A stretch of 38,471 bases of DNA from Phycisphaerales bacterium (GCA_020853975.1 JADYXW010000033.1:1-38471); one strand, 5' to 3'; counted from the stretch's first letter, positions 8,923 to 18,055 are shown. The notes: generated by a model not told the origin, from the letters alone. Made by a program: numbers and translations.

Positions 8923-10023
8923 ATGAACCGAGCCGCACTCACCCTGCTCGCCCTTGCATCGTTCTCCGGCGTCGCCGCCGCCGACCCGACCTTCACGAAG
9001 CTCGTCGTCTTTGGCGACAGCCTTTCCGATACCGGGAACACCCGCGCCCTCGGGCTCGGCCGCCCGGAGAATCCGTTCTACAGCAACGGCCGTTGGACCA
9101 ACGACCGCGAGAACACCACCCTCGCGCGCATGAACATGCAGACCGCATCGTTCACCGGGGTCTGGCACGAGCGCCTCGCCGACCTTCTCATCGGGCCGGG
9201 CAACCGCGCCGTGAACTCCAGGGCCGGTGGTGCTCGCGCCACGAACTACGCCTACGGCGGGGCCACGACCGCCGAGGGCATCGTCACCCGCCGTGTCTTT
9301 GGTCGCGACATCGAGATCGGGCGCAACATGGGCACCCAGGTCCGTGACTATGTGTCAACCCTCGGCGCCCGAGGTGCCGCGTCCGACAACCTCTACGTCC
9401 TTTGGGGTGGGGGCAACGACCTCCGCGACCGCGCCATGGCCGCCGACCCCACCGCCGCGGCCCTCCGCACCACCGCCCGCACCGCGGTCTCCAACATCGA
9501 GTCCCAGATCCGCCTGCTCTCCGAGCATGTCCCGCAGGGCCGGGAGATCACCATCCTTTGGCCCAACGTGCCCCCTCTCGAACTCACCCCCGAGGGCCGC
9601 GCCCTCGGCGCCGGCGCCCGCACCGCCCTCGCGGAGGCCTGCGCTCTGTTCAAGTCCGAGCAGCTCCATGCTTTCAACCGCCTGAAGGACAGCGCGCCCA
9701 ACGTCGTTGTCCGCACCATGGACGTCCACGGCATGTTCGACCAGCTCGTCCGCGGGCGCCTGTGGTGGACCCCGGGAGACACGACCCGCAACATCGTCGC
9801 CGCGGGAGACTTCTCCGCCGCGATCTTCACCCCGCAGCGCAACCCGGCGGTCGCGGGCCGGATCAACCCCGACGACTATGTCTTCTGGGACCAGCTCCAC
9901 CCCACGTCGCGCGTCCACTTCCTCCTCGGGAGCTACGCGCAGCACATGGTCCCCTCGCCCGGCAGCGGCGTGCTGGTTCTCGCGGGGCTCTGCTGCCTGG
10001 GTGGGCGGCGCCGCTCGTCCTAG
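8923..10023 (+). CDS. Secreted SGNH/GDSL hydrolase with PEP-CTERM-like sorting tail
   Basis: A 366-residue esterase/lipase-like protein. A signal peptide (residues 1-20, ending near AAA) precedes block I, VVFGDSLSDTGNT, with the nucleophile Ser33. The oxyanion block GGGNDL contains Asn165, and the C-terminal block WDQLHPTSRVH holds Asp323 and His326, completing the catalytic set. The layout resembles the phospholipase/lecithinase/haemolysin branch. The last 23 residues (VPSPGSGVLVLAGLCCLGG then RRRSS) have the P-x-P motif, hydrophobic stretch and basic end expected of a PEP-CTERM signal in Phycisphaerae, so the protein is a likely substrate of the exosortase encoded at 16242. A strong ribosome site AGAGGAG precedes the ATG. 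It converges on the DUF1080 gene with 3 bases between stops. Confidence 0.88.
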   Translation: MNRAALTLLALASFSGVAAADPTFTKLVVFGDSLSDTGNTRALGLGRPENPFYSNGRWTNDRENTTLARMNMQTASFTGVWHERLADLLIGPGNRAVNSRAGGARATNYAYGGATTAEGIVTRRVFGRDIEIGRNMGTQVRDYVSTLGARGAASDNLYVLWGGGNDLRDRAMAADPTAAALRTTARTAVSNIESQIRLLSEHVPQGREITILWPNVPPLELTPEGRALGAGARTALAEACALFKSEQLHAFNRLKDSAPNVVVRTMDVHGMFDQLVRGRLWWTPGDTTRNIVAAGDFSAAIFTPQRNPAVAGRINPDDYVFWDQLHPTSRVHFLLGSYAQHMVPSPGSGVLVLAGLCCLGGRRRSS

Positions 10024-10026
10024 GGC

Positions 10027-10719
10027 TCAGCGGGCCCCGTCACCATCCAGCCGCAGCAGCCTGATGTTCCGCCAGCGGACGGTCAGCGGTTCGGCTCTCG
10101 CGCCCACGCCATGCACCTGCAGCCCGATGAACCCGCGCGGGGTCACCTCGTCGCGCAGGCTTGCCGCGGGCACGCCATTGACCCACGTGTGAATCTCCGG
10201 CCCCAGCGCGACCACTCTGAGCGCGTTCCACTCGCCCTGCCTGAAGGCCCGCTGGGCCGCGGGGTTCTCCTTCAGGTCCGCGAGCCATCCGCGCCGGCCC
10301 TCGTCGTACACCCCGCCCGTGAACGCGCGGGGCGACGGGTCGATCTCGATCTGGTAGCCGTGCACGCGCCCGCTCTGGTAGTCCGGCCTGGACTCGCTCC
10401 TGATCTGCACGCCGCTGTTGAGCTCCGCATCCACGAGAAACTCCAGCGTCAGCTCGAAGTCGGCGTAGGTCGCATCTGTGCATAGGAACGTGTTGGGCTG
10501 GTTGGGGGCTGTCGTGCCCACGATGCACCCCTCCCTGGCCTCGTAGGTCGCCTGCCCGCCCCTGCGCGTCCAGCCGTTCAGCGTTTCGCCGTCGAACAGG
10601 TCCACCCAGCCCCCATGCTGCTGCGCCGGTGCTGCGGCGCACGACGCGAGCAGGAGGGCCATCAGCGGGGCAAGGGAGAGAACGACCCGGCGACACGCCG
10701 TGGCTCTAAGGCAGTGCAT
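10027..10719 (-). CDS. DUF1080 (3-keto-disaccharide hydrolase-like) lipoprotein
   Basis: A 230-residue lipoprotein: the signal ends in LLLASC, with lipid attachment at Cys27. The mature domain is DUF1080, a concanavalin-like beta-sandwich, recognisable by WVDLFDGETLNGW, FELTLEFLVDAELNSGVQIRS, the YQIEID segment, GEWNALRVVALG and a C-terminal FIGLQVHG. Some members hydrolyse 3-keto-glycosides; others may only bind glycans. Its ATG lies inside the end of the upstream dehydrogenase gene (14-base overlap), so the two are probably translated together. This pairing is common in planctomycetes and verrucomicrobia and suggests a shared role in sugar breakdown. Confidence 0.9.
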   Translation of the reverse strand: MHCLRATACRRVVLSLAPLMALLLASCAAAPAQQHGGWVDLFDGETLNGWTRRGGQATYEAREGCIVGTTAPNQPNTFLCTDATYADFELTLEFLVDAELNSGVQIRSESRPDYQSGRVHGYQIEIDPSPRAFTGGVYDEGRRGWLADLKENPAAQRAFRQGEWNALRVVALGPEIHTWVNGVPAASLRDEVTPRGFIGLQVHGVGARAEPLTVRWRNIRLLRLDGDGAR

Positions 10720-13276
10720 CGAGTTCCTCCACGGTCCAGGGCTTCGAGCGGTCGTCCGTCAGTTCGCGGATTCGCGCGACGTCCTCGGGCGTCACCGGTT
10801 CGCCGCGGTTGCCCCACGCGCGCCTCACATAGGTCAGCACCGCCGCGATGGACTCTTCATCATCAAACGGCACCGGGGGCATGAGCGTGGGTGGAGGCTG
10901 CCCCGGCACCGGCGTGGGCATCAGGCCGTGCAGAAGCACGGGGATCACCCGCGAAGGCCGCCCCTGAACCCGCGCCGAGCCCGCCAGGGGCGGGATCTGC
11001 CCCGTCGTCCCGTTGCCGTCCAGCCCGTGGCAGCCGCTGCACGTCGCGAACAAACCCTTCCCCGAATCAAACCTCGCCTGCTCGTCCTTCGACAGCGGAC
11101 GCAACTCCGCCGCCGCCTCCGCCGCCTGCTTCCCGGGCCAGGTGACCAGCGCGTCGCTGGCCAGCGCGTCCTTCGCGAGCGGGCCTTCGGCGAGCACGGC
11201 GCTCCAACCCTTCGGCTCCGCGTCTAGCACGATCGTCCGGGCCTTGTCCTTCCCGACGCCCTGATACGCCGCCACGCGCCCCAGCAGCACCCCCGCCTTG
11301 GCCGGCGAGCCCTTCGCGTGCGATGCCACTCGCTCCAGCACCGCGAGCCGCGGCTCGGAGCGATCCGTCCGCAGCAGGCAGTCGGCCAGGTCCGCCGCGA
11401 GCGCGCGGGGCGCCGCCGAGTCCCACTCCGTCCCGAGCACCGCGTCCAGGGCCGCCACCTCCCGGCCCGCGAGCGAGGACACGGCGGCCGAGCGGTCCAC
11501 GCTGCCGCAGTCCGGCGCCGTCGCGAGCCTCGCGATGGTCCCCGGCACATCCTCTCCCGAGTCCTCGCCCAGCGAGAGCAACACCTGCACCCGCGTGCCG
11601 GGGAGCGACCCCAGCGCGATCATCGCGTGCCGCACCCGCTCTTCACCCAAAAAGCGTTCCCCCACGCGCACGCCCGCGTTCTGCAGCGCGGTGTCGCCGG
11701 ACTGCATCGCCCGCAGCACGTGGGCCGGCGTCAGAGCGCCGGTGCCGTCCAGCGTCCAGAGGGCGTGCATCGCCCCGCGGGGAGCACCCGACGCCAGCAT
11801 CGCATCGAGCAGCGCCGTGGCCCCGGGGTCGCGTCGCTCCACAAGCAGCCTCTGGGCCGTGAGCCTCCACCACCCATCGGGCGCGTCGAGCATCGCGACC
11901 AGCCGCTCCGTGGGAGCGTCCGCGGGAAGTTCGCGCACGCCCGGCGTTCCCGTCTCGGGCACGATCCGGTAGATCCGCCCCATGTTCAGCGGCCCCTGGA
12001 TGCCCAACCTCGCCGTCTGCTCTTTCAGATAGGGCGTGATGAACTGCCTGTGCTGGATGATCCCCCGGTGCATGTCCACGATGTAGAGGGCCCCGTCCGG
12101 CCCGGAACAGGTCCACACCGGACGGAACCGCACGTCCGTAGAGGTCAGGAACTCCGCGCCGTCATACGCGTTGATCGCCACCGGTCCGGCGCCGGTCTCA
12201 GCCACGTGCAGCCTTCGCACCATGTACGCCGCGGGCTCGCACACAAAGGCGTCACCTGTGCACCCGGGCAGTATCGACTCGCGATAGATCGTCGGCCCGC
12301 AGGCCGCGGTGTGCGCCGCGAGACGTCCGTCCGGCCTCAGCACCCCGTCCATGTACGCCCGGTTCACCGCGGGCGTCGGGATCGCGGGCCACACGGTCTG
12401 GTCAGGGCTCACCAGCCGGTTGATCCCCGCCGGGTCGCGCTGCGCCGGATTCCGCGACGCGTAGTGCTTCGGGAACAGGTCCCCCCGCAGCGCCTCGGGG
12501 TTGGGCGAGTAGTACAGCCGCCCCCGGTCGTCCTGCGTCAGCCCCCACTGGCCGTGCCCGGGCGTGCGCCGGGTCGTGACCCGCTCGCCATCAAACCTGT
12601 ACTCCGCGTTGTGTTGCGACAGGTGCACCCAGTTGTCCAGGCCCCACGTCAGCGAGTTGGGCGCGTGCTCCGGGTTGTCAAGGCCCCCAAGGCCCGTCGC
12701 GAGCACCGTCCGCGTGTCCGCCGCTCCGTCCCCATCCGTGTCCTTCGCGAAGATCAGGTCGGGCGGCGCGATGACGAGCGCCCCGCCGAAGCAGGGCAGC
12801 ACCGCGCGGGGCAGCACCAGGCCCTCCAGGAACACCCGGCGCTCGTCGAACGCCCCATCACCATCCGTGTCTGTCAGCACCACGATCCGCCCGTTGGGCT
12901 CCAGCTCGTTGGAGCCTTCCAGGTCGGGCATGTAGCCCCGCATCTCCACCAACCACGCCCGCCCGCGCTCGTCAAAGTTCATCGCGACGGGCGCTTCAAC
13001 CATTGGCTCCGCCGCCGCCACCTGAATCCGAAACCCCGGCGCAATGCTGAACCTGGTCAGCGCATCTGCGAGCGAGAGCGGGTCCGGGTGAGAGGTTGCG
13101 AGGTCGTTGGGTGTCTCGTGCGACGCCCCGTGCGACTCGCGCCCCGAGTGTGAATCGCTCCCGCGGCTGTCGCTCCCCGCACGACCGGCGAGCACCGCCG
13201 TGATCGCTACGCCCACAAAGAGCACCGCCCACGCGGGTTTCGTCCGCACTCCTCCGCGCCGTTGAACGTCCATCAT
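10706..13276 (-). CDS. PVC-type membrane-bound dehydrogenase with C-terminal cytochrome c (TIGR02604-like)
   Basis: An 856-residue secreted redox protein. An N-terminal hydrophobic helix (AWAVLFVGVAITAVLAG) is followed by a hydrophilic linker, then a beta-propeller-like domain with FRIQVAAAEPMVEAPVAMNFDERGR, repeated DTDGDGA calcium-type loops, HAPNSLTWGLDNW and DGALYIVDMHRGIIQHR. A helical, HEAT-like stretch occupies roughly residues 400-650. The C-terminal cytochrome c domain binds haem through CSGCH (Cys746, Cys749, His750), with LMPPVPF as a possible source of the axial Met. This domain order is typical of the PVC-superphylum family TIGR02604. The ATG at 13276 was preferred over GTG 13294 because a TATCCT hexamer ends seven bases upstream. 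It lies downstream of lipA on the same strand, with a 54-base gap. Confidence 0.88.
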   Translation of the reverse strand: MMDVQRRGGVRTKPAWAVLFVGVAITAVLAGRAGSDSRGSDSHSGRESHGASHETPNDLATSHPDPLSLADALTRFSIAPGFRIQVAAAEPMVEAPVAMNFDERGRAWLVEMRGYMPDLEGSNELEPNGRIVVLTDTDGDGAFDERRVFLEGLVLPRAVLPCFGGALVIAPPDLIFAKDTDGDGAADTRTVLATGLGGLDNPEHAPNSLTWGLDNWVHLSQHNAEYRFDGERVTTRRTPGHGQWGLTQDDRGRLYYSPNPEALRGDLFPKHYASRNPAQRDPAGINRLVSPDQTVWPAIPTPAVNRAYMDGVLRPDGRLAAHTAACGPTIYRESILPGCTGDAFVCEPAAYMVRRLHVAETGAGPVAINAYDGAEFLTSTDVRFRPVWTCSGPDGALYIVDMHRGIIQHRQFITPYLKEQTARLGIQGPLNMGRIYRIVPETGTPGVRELPADAPTERLVAMLDAPDGWWRLTAQRLLVERRDPGATALLDAMLASGAPRGAMHALWTLDGTGALTPAHVLRAMQSGDTALQNAGVRVGERFLGEERVRHAMIALGSLPGTRVQVLLSLGEDSGEDVPGTIARLATAPDCGSVDRSAAVSSLAGREVAALDAVLGTEWDSAAPRALAADLADCLLRTDRSEPRLAVLERVASHAKGSPAKAGVLLGRVAAYQGVGKDKARTIVLDAEPKGWSAVLAEGPLAKDALASDALVTWPGKQAAEAAAELRPLSKDEQARFDSGKGLFATCSGCHGLDGNGTTGQIPPLAGSARVQGRPSRVIPVLLHGLMPTPVPGQPPPTLMPPVPFDDEESIAAVLTYVRRAWGNRGEPVTPEDVARIRELTDDRSKPWTVEELDALP

Positions 13277-13283
13277 GATGCCG

Positions 13284-13289
13284 AGGATA
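13284..13289 (-). promoter_or_regulatory. Predicted leaderless -10 (TATCCT) for the dehydrogenase gene
   Basis: On the minus strand TATCCT is followed by CGGCATC and the ATG at 13276. The spacer of 7 fits a transcript with almost no leader. If the GTG at 13294 is the true start, this hexamer is coding sequence instead. Confidence 0.35.
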
Positions 13290-13330
13290 CGCACGCCCGC
13301 CCGCGCCTCTGCGCGCCCGATCCCCCGCGG

Positions 13331-14452
13331 CTATTCCCGCCCCAGCTTCCGGAGCATCTCCCTCCGGCCCTCCGCCGAGCGTTCGTCTCCGATCCCCGTC
13401 AGCGAGTCCGCCTGATGGTCCGCGTGATAGCTCGACCTCACCAGCGGCCCGGACTCCACGACCTTCAGCCCGCGCCTCAGCCCCTCGGACTTGTACATCG
13501 CGAACGTGTCCGGGTGCACCCAGCGGTCGATCGGCAGGTGGTTCCGCGTCGGCTGCAGATACTGCCCGATCGTCAGGATGTCGCACGCGTCGCCCCCGCC
13601 CGCCCCCGTGCTCGCCACCAGGTCGTCGATGAGCGAGAGCACCTCCTCGTCCTTCTCGCCGATGCCGACCATGATCCCCGTCTTTGCGACCGCTCCTGCC
13701 TCCTTGACCCGCCTGAGCAGGTCCAGCGAGCGGTCGAACTTCGCGCTGGGCCTCACCGCGGGGTACATGCGGCGGACCGTCTCGAGATTGTGGTTGATGA
13801 TGTGAGGCCGCGCGTCGACCACCATCTGCAGCGCGGGCCAGTTGCCCTCAAAGTCCGGGATCAGCACCTCCACCGACATCCGCGGGCAGGCCTCGCGCGT
13901 CCGCACGATGGTCTCCGCCCAGATCCCCGCGCCGCCATCGGGCAGCTCGTCCCGGTTCACGGACGTGATCACCACGTGCCTCAGGCCCATCAGGGCCAGC
14001 GACTCCGCGACCCGCCTGGGCTCGTCCCGATCCAGCGTCGCGGGCCGGCCCGTCTTGACGTTGCAGAACCCGCACGCTCGCGTGCACGTGTCCCCCAGGA
14101 TCATGATGGTCGCGACGCCCCGCGCCCAGCAGTCGCCCATGTTCGGGCAGCCCGCCTCCTCGCACACCGTGTGCAGCCGGTGCTCGCTCATGATGCCCTT
14201 GAGCCGCGTATACCCGGGCCCACCGGGCACCTTCGCACGCAGCCAGTCAGGCTTGCGCTTCACCGCCAGCGTGTCCTTGCCCTGCTGGTTGTTCAAGACC
14301 ATGCCCGACAGGCTCAGCTTCGGCGGGTCGATCGTTCGGAGTGGGTCACCCCCCAGTGGCCTGGGGTGCCGGGCCAGTGTGCGGGCATCCCTGGTCGGAT
14401 CTTGAGGGGTCTCGGGGGGCATCTCGGTGGGCACCTCGGGGGGCTTCGTCAC
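13331..14452 (-). CDS. lipA: Lipoyl synthase
   Basis: LipA is a cytoplasmic radical-SAM enzyme that inserts two sulfurs into octanoyl-protein to make the lipoyl cofactor. Numbering from the GTG at 14452, the auxiliary cluster motif C-x4-C-x5-C is Cys97, Cys102 and Cys108 ([12 protein letters not shown]), and the radical-SAM motif CTRACGFC is Cys123, Cys127 and Cys130. The C-terminal RSSYHA supplies the serine ligand of the auxiliary cluster. All catalytic residues are present. The start is uncertain: GTG 14452 has a TACCCT hexamer seven bases upstream, while ATG 14422 has GAGGTG in a good ribosome-site position. The first 50 residues are proline-rich and not part of the conserved fold. No lipB is nearby. 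Confidence 0.95.
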   Translation of the reverse strand: MTKPPEVPTEMPPETPQDPTRDARTLARHPRPLGGDPLRTIDPPKLSLSGMVLNNQQGKDTLAVKRKPDWLRAKVPGGPGYTRLKGIMSEHRLHTVCEEAGCPNMGDCWARGVATIMILGDTCTRACGFCNVKTGRPATLDRDEPRRVAESLALMGLRHVVITSVNRDELPDGGAGIWAETIVRTREACPRMSVEVLIPDFEGNWPALQMVVDARPHIINHNLETVRRMYPAVRPSAKFDRSLDLLRRVKEAGAVAKTGIMVGIGEKDEEVLSLIDDLVASTGAGGGDACDILTIGQYLQPTRNHLPIDRWVHPDTFAMYKSEGLRRGLKVVESGPLVRSSYHADHQADSLTGIGDERSAEGRREMLRKLGRE

Positions 14453-14459
14453 TGCCGGG

Positions 14460-14465
14460 AGGGTA
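14460..14465 (-). promoter_or_regulatory. Predicted leaderless -10 (TACCCT) for lipA
   Basis: TACCCT on the minus strand is followed by CCCGGCA and then the GTG at 14452, a spacer of 7. If the ATG at 14422 is used instead, the leader would be about 30 bases and include GAGGTG. Confidence 0.4.
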
Positions 14466-14587
14466 GCAACGCGCAAACATGGTGCCGACCGGCGGCGTAC
14501 CCTCCCTCGGAACCCCGGGGAGAGCCTTTTTTGGCGCCCGCTGTTCAACCGGCCCCCCCGTTGCGGTCGATCCTTGGGTCCGGGAAC

Positions 14588-14615
14588 TATGATCGACTCA
14601 CCCTCCGGAGGGTGA
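14588..14615 (+). promoter_or_regulatory. Probable promoter -10 and 18-bp palindromic operator upstream of the exosortase/polysaccharide locus
   Basis: The 207-base region between the two divergent starts (14453-14659) holds TATGAT at 14588-14593. Four bases later comes a perfect palindrome at 14598-14615 (TCACCCTCC followed by its reverse complement), which would sit on the transcription start. No -35 is well placed. A GG-N10-GC pair at 14551-14564 ending in TTGC is a weak sigma-54 alternative. Confidence 0.45.
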
Positions 14616-14659
14616 CGGTCTTTGTTAGGAATTGCCGGAGGCGCGGAAGGAGCGAAGGC

Positions 14660-16147
14660 GTGGTTTATTCGCACACGGAGAATGCACAACGGTGGGGGGT
14701 CGCCAAGGTTCTCGGACTTGCAGGGCTCGCGGCCATCGGCCTCGGCGGCTGCTCCGGGAAGTCCTTCATTGATCCCTCCACCGCAGGCAGCGGCCGCTGG
14801 GAGGCCACGCCCGTTTCCATGCCCATCCTCAACCGCATCGCCGCCATCGAGGACGAATCCGGCGAGCTCGTCGAATACAGCGACCCGCTCCCGGGAGACC
14901 TCATCCCCCAGCCAAAGCAATACCGCGTCGGCCCGGGCGACACACTCCGCATCACCCTCTGGGACCTCATCACCCGCAACCAGGCCGAGGATCACGAGGT
15001 CGAGGTTGACGCGCGCGGCATGATCGAGCTCCCCCAGCTCGGCCGTCTCTACGTCAACGACAAGACCACCGCCGAGATCACCGACGTCATCAAGGACGCC
15101 ATGCGCCGCCTGGTGACCAACCCGCTTGCTTCCGTCGTCTCCACCTCGCAGCGCCAGCAGACCTACACCCTCGTCGGAGGCGTGGATCGCCCGGGCCCGT
15201 ACTTCGTTCAGCGCGCCAACTTCCGCCTCCTCGAGGCCCTCACCGTGGGCGGCAAGTTCGACGAAACCGCCGAAGAGGTCCACATCATCCGCCAGGTCGC
15301 CCTTTCCGAGGAAACCAGCGGAAACCCCACCTCTCCTCCCGCCACCCCAAGCCTCAACGGCGAGGCCCCGCCCGCGGACGCCAGGCCCATCCTCGACATC
15401 ATCGACGAACTCGCGCCGCCCAAGAAGGACCCGCCCAGCCCGTCCGCGTTCCGTCGCCAGCCCGGCACCGCCACGCAGCCCAAGGCCCCGGCCATCAACC
15501 TGCCGGAGGACCAGCCCCAGGCGGCAAGGCCCGACGCGCCCGCGCGCACGGGCGACACGCGCTGGGTCTTCATCAACGGCCGATGGACGCAGCTGGTCAC
15601 CCGTGCCACGCCCGCCGCGACCCCAGATGCTGCCGCCGCAGAGGAAGAGCTCCTCACCCAGCGCGTCATCCGCATCCCCATGGCGGACCTCCTCGCGGGC
15701 AAGCAGGCCGTCAACGTCGTCGTCCGCCCGGGCGACGTCATCCGTGTGCCCACGCCCCCCTCGGGTGTGGTGTACATCAGCGGCCAGGTGGCCCGCCCCG
15801 GCGTCTATGGCCTGCCCGCCAACGGCATGACCCTCATGGCCGCCATCCGCGGCGCCGCGGGCGGATACTCCTCCATCGCCATCCCCGAACGCATCGACCT
15901 CACCCGCCGCGTGGGCAAGGACCGCCAGTCCACGATCATGCTCGATGGCGCCGCCATCGCTCGGCGTGAGCAGCCCGACATCTTCCTCAAGCCCAACGAC
16001 GAGGTAGTGGTGGGGACCAACTTCTGGGCCCTCCCCTTGGCAGTCATCCGCAGCGGGCTCCGGGCTTCGTACGGGTTTGGATTTGTGCTCGATCGGAACC
16101 TCAGCAACGACATCTTCGGACCGGAGGCGGTCCGCCAGGTGCAGTAA
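14660..16147 (+). CDS. Polysaccharide export outer-membrane lipoprotein (Wza/SLBB family)
   Basis: A 495-residue lipoprotein whose signal ends in GLGGC, with Cys31 as the lipidated residue. The polysaccharide-export domain begins at [17 protein letters not shown] and continues through [21 protein letters not shown]-type domains follow: [17 protein letters not shown], and later [33 protein letters not shown]. Between them, residues about 224-330 form a long proline/alanine-rich insertion that holds a short ordered-looking stretch ([13 protein letters not shown]). Wza relatives form the outer-membrane channel for exported polysaccharide. The start is GTG 14660, chosen because GGAAGGAG lies about seven bases upstream; the frame is open far upstream, but antisense to lipA. 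It is the first gene of the exosortase/polysaccharide locus. Confidence 0.9.
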   Translation: MVYSHTENAQRWGVAKVLGLAGLAAIGLGGCSGKSFIDPSTAGSGRWEATPVSMPILNRIAAIEDESGELVEYSDPLPGDLIPQPKQYRVGPGDTLRITLWDLITRNQAEDHEVEVDARGMIELPQLGRLYVNDKTTAEITDVIKDAMRRLVTNPLASVVSTSQRQQTYTLVGGVDRPGPYFVQRANFRLLEALTVGGKFDETAEEVHIIRQVALSEETSGNPTSPPATPSLNGEAPPADARPILDIIDELAPPKKDPPSPSAFRRQPGTATQPKAPAINLPEDQPQAARPDAPARTGDTRWVFINGRWTQLVTRATPAATPDAAAAEEELLTQRVIRIPMADLLAGKQAVNVVVRPGDVIRVPTPPSGVVYISGQVARPGVYGLPANGMTLMAAIRGAAGGYSSIAIPERIDLTRRVGKDRQSTIMLDGAAIARREQPDIFLKPNDEVVVGTNFWALPLAVIRSGLRASYGFGFVLDRNLSNDIFGPEAVRQVQ

Positions 16148-16193
16148 GCCGTCTCCACGGAGTGGGGCGTCGCCGTGTGTGTGGTCCTGCGAA

Positions 16194-16225
16194 CCCCTCA
16201 GGGACGAGGGGCGTAGGCGGCCTAC
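16194..16225 (+). promoter_or_regulatory. Two consecutive small hairpins before the exosortase ribosome site
   Basis: CCCCTC pairs with GAGGGG (16194-16211, six-base loop), and GTAGG pairs with CCTAC (16213-16225, three-base loop). The second ends directly against the GGAG at 16226-16229. No T tract follows, so this is not a standard terminator. Confidence 0.3.
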
Positions 16226-16241
16226 GGAGCGCGGATCGACT

Positions 16242-17189
16242 GTGACCAGCGTGAGTTCCAAAAACCCCGCCACCCCTCTTGCCACCGCCGGTGTCGGTGC
16301 GCTCGGGCTCCCCTGGGACGCCTGGGTCCGCATCGGGCTGGTGCTCGCGGCGTTCTGCTGGCTCTTCCAGGACTGGCTGAGGGCCCAGTCGCTCCACAGC
16401 TGGGGCATGAAGCAGGATTGGGGACACTCCTTCCTCATGCCCGTGCTCGGGGCCTATCTCATCTGGCAGCGCCGCGCCGAGGTGCTCGCGACCCCCGCCC
16501 GGACGTTCTGGCCCGGCATCCTTCCCATGCTGCTCGGGGTCGTCTGCTACTTCTTCTTCATCGTGGGCGTGCCCAACCACATGCTGCAGGGCTACTCCAT
16601 GATCCTCACGCTGGCCGGAGCGGCCCTGCTGCTCACCGGCCCCGCGATGTTTCGCCTGCTCTTCATCCCGATCGCCATGCTCGTCTTCGCCGTCATGGTG
16701 TCGCAGCAGGTCATGGAAAAGGCAACCTTCCCCCTGCAGCTCCTCGCCTCCAAGGGCGCCTGGTACGTCCTCAAGCTCGTCGGCATGCCGGGCGACTGGT
16801 TCCTCGTCGAGGTCAGCGGCAACACCCTCGAGGTCATCCACAAGGGCAAGGTCCACCCGCTCAACGTCGCCGAGGCGTGCTCCGGCATGCGCATGGTGAT
16901 CGCCTTCCTCGCCCTCGCCGCGACCGTCGGCCTCTTCAGTTGTCGGCACTGGTGGCAGCGCATCGCGCTCCTGATGCTCGCGGTGCCCGTCGCGGTCCTG
17001 ATGAACGTCTTCCGCGTCGCGATCCTGGGCCTGGTCACGCTCTACGACCCCACGCTCGCGACGGGCGACGCCCACATGATGATCGGGACCATCCTCCTGG
17101 TTCCCTCCCTGTTCCTGTTCATGGGCGTGGTCTGGGTCCTCAACAAGGTGCTCCGCGAGGACGCGGAACCTCAGGGGGCCGCGTCATGA
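16242..17189 (+). CDS. Exosortase (PEP-CTERM protein-sorting transpeptidase)
   Basis: Exosortases are multi-pass membrane cysteine proteases/transpeptidases that cut PEP-CTERM tails. This 315-residue protein has about eight hydrophobic helices and the conserved start region [19 protein letters not shown]. The catalytic triad is complete: Cys213 in EACSGMR, Arg258 in NVFRVAILG and His278 in GDAHMMIG. I cannot assign a numbered exosortase subtype. The GTG at 16242 is chosen because it follows GGAG and places the first helix normally; a second GTG at 16251 is possible. Its stop overlaps the next gene's ATG (ATGA), so exosortase and EpsI are probably made together. The only clear substrate in the window is the GDSL hydrolase at 8923. 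Confidence 0.93.
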   Translation: MTSVSSKNPATPLATAGVGALGLPWDAWVRIGLVLAAFCWLFQDWLRAQSLHSWGMKQDWGHSFLMPVLGAYLIWQRRAEVLATPARTFWPGILPMLLGVVCYFFFIVGVPNHMLQGYSMILTLAGAALLLTGPAMFRLLFIPIAMLVFAVMVSQQVMEKATFPLQLLASKGAWYVLKLVGMPGDWFLVEVSGNTLEVIHKGKVHPLNVAEACSGMRMVIAFLALAATVGLFSCRHWWQRIALLMLAVPVAVLMNVFRVAILGLVTLYDPTLATGDAHMMIGTILLVPSLFLFMGVVWVLNKVLREDAEPQGAAS

Positions 17190-18055
17190 TGAACGGCCGC
17201 TGGCCCGCGCTCATCGTCACCCTCCTGGTCCTGGGGGGATCCGCCGCCGGCCTCTCCACCGTGCAACGGGTCTTCAAGATCCAGCTCCGCAAAGAGAAGA
17301 TCTACCCCGCCAGCGGCAAGCTGCTCTCCGGTCTCCCGGCCGAGACGCCCTCGTGGGTCCGCCCCGCGGGCGCCGTCGACCGCCGCGAAGAGAAGGACGT
17401 CGAGGAGGTTTTGGGCACCTCCAACTACATCTCGCGCGTCTACCAGCGCAAGGTCGTGGGCAAGCAGGGCCAGACCGACAGGGAGCCCGTGCTCCTGCAG
17501 TTCCACGCCGCGTACTACACCGGCATGATCGACACCGTGCCCCACGTGCCGGACCGCTGCTTCGTCGGCGGTGGCATGATGCTGGGCGAGGTGATCGGCA
17601 ACCTCCCCCTCGACCTGCACCAGGGCTTCGCCTGGCAGACCGACGACGACGTGCCCGCCGATCTCAAGGGCAAGGTCTTCCGCATCCGCACCAGCACCGG
17701 GCGCTACGCGCGCCTGCCCCGCGAGCCGGAAAACGTGCGGCTGCGCACCATGAAGTTCCTCGACAAGTCCGGCGACCTCTACGCCGGCTACTTCTTCATC
17801 GCCAACGGCGGGACCGTCTGCCGCGCAGAAGACGTCCGCCTCCTCGCCTTCGATCTCAACGCCCACTACGCGTACTACATGAAGGTCCAGGTCACCAGCG
17901 TCGCCGGCATCACCGACGGCGAGCACCTCGCCCGCGAGGCCTCCAGCCTCATCGGCGAGCTCCTGGGCGACATCATGGAGTGCGCCCCCGACTGGGTCGA
18001 CGTCGACACCGGCGCCTACCCGCCCGACAACCCCAGGCGGGCTCCAGCCCCCTGA
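17186..18055 (+). CDS. Exosortase-associated EpsI family protein
   Basis: A 289-residue protein with one N-terminal membrane helix (WPALIVTLLVLGGSAAGL) and an extracytoplasmic EpsI-type domain. The family's conserved motif appears as TVPHVPDRCFVGGGM, with Cys125. Other typical stretches are SNYISRVYQRK and GYFFIANGGTV. EpsI domains are encoded next to, or fused to, exosortases; here they are separate polypeptides with a 4-base ATGA overlap. EpsI function is not settled; a role with exosortase or in exopolysaccharide biogenesis is usually assumed. A second ATG at 17189 would shorten it by one residue. Confidence 0.85.
   Translation: MMNGRWPALIVTLLVLGGSAAGLSTVQRVFKIQLRKEKIYPASGKLLSGLPAETPSWVRPAGAVDRREEKDVEEVLGTSNYISRVYQRKVVGKQGQTDREPVLLQFHAAYYTGMIDTVPHVPDRCFVGGGMMLGEVIGNLPLDLHQGFAWQTDDDVPADLKGKVFRIRTSTGRYARLPREPENVRLRTMKFLDKSGDLYAGYFFIANGGTVCRAEDVRLLAFDLNAHYAYYMKVQVTSVAGITDGEHLAREASSLIGELLGDIMECAPDWVDVDTGAYPPDNPRRAPAP

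Noticed and set aside
14513..14532. CCCCGGGG followed shortly by six Ts, resembling a terminator.
   Set aside because: The palindrome has no loop, and no gene ends upstream of it on that strand.
14551..14564. Possible sigma-54 promoter (GG-N10-GC with TTGC) upstream of the export gene.
   Set aside because: The -24 half is CGGCCC rather than TGGCAC, and such spacing is common by chance in GC-rich DNA. Kept only as a weak alternative.
13262..14659. Long plus-strand extension upstream of the export lipoprotein.
   Set aside because: It is antisense to lipA, and the GTG at 14660 has a strong ribosome site directly before a signal peptide with lipobox.
14453..16438. Upstream extension of the lipA frame over the export gene.
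   Set aside because: It is antisense to the export lipoprotein and has no motif; LipA conservation starts about residue 65 from the GTG at 14452.
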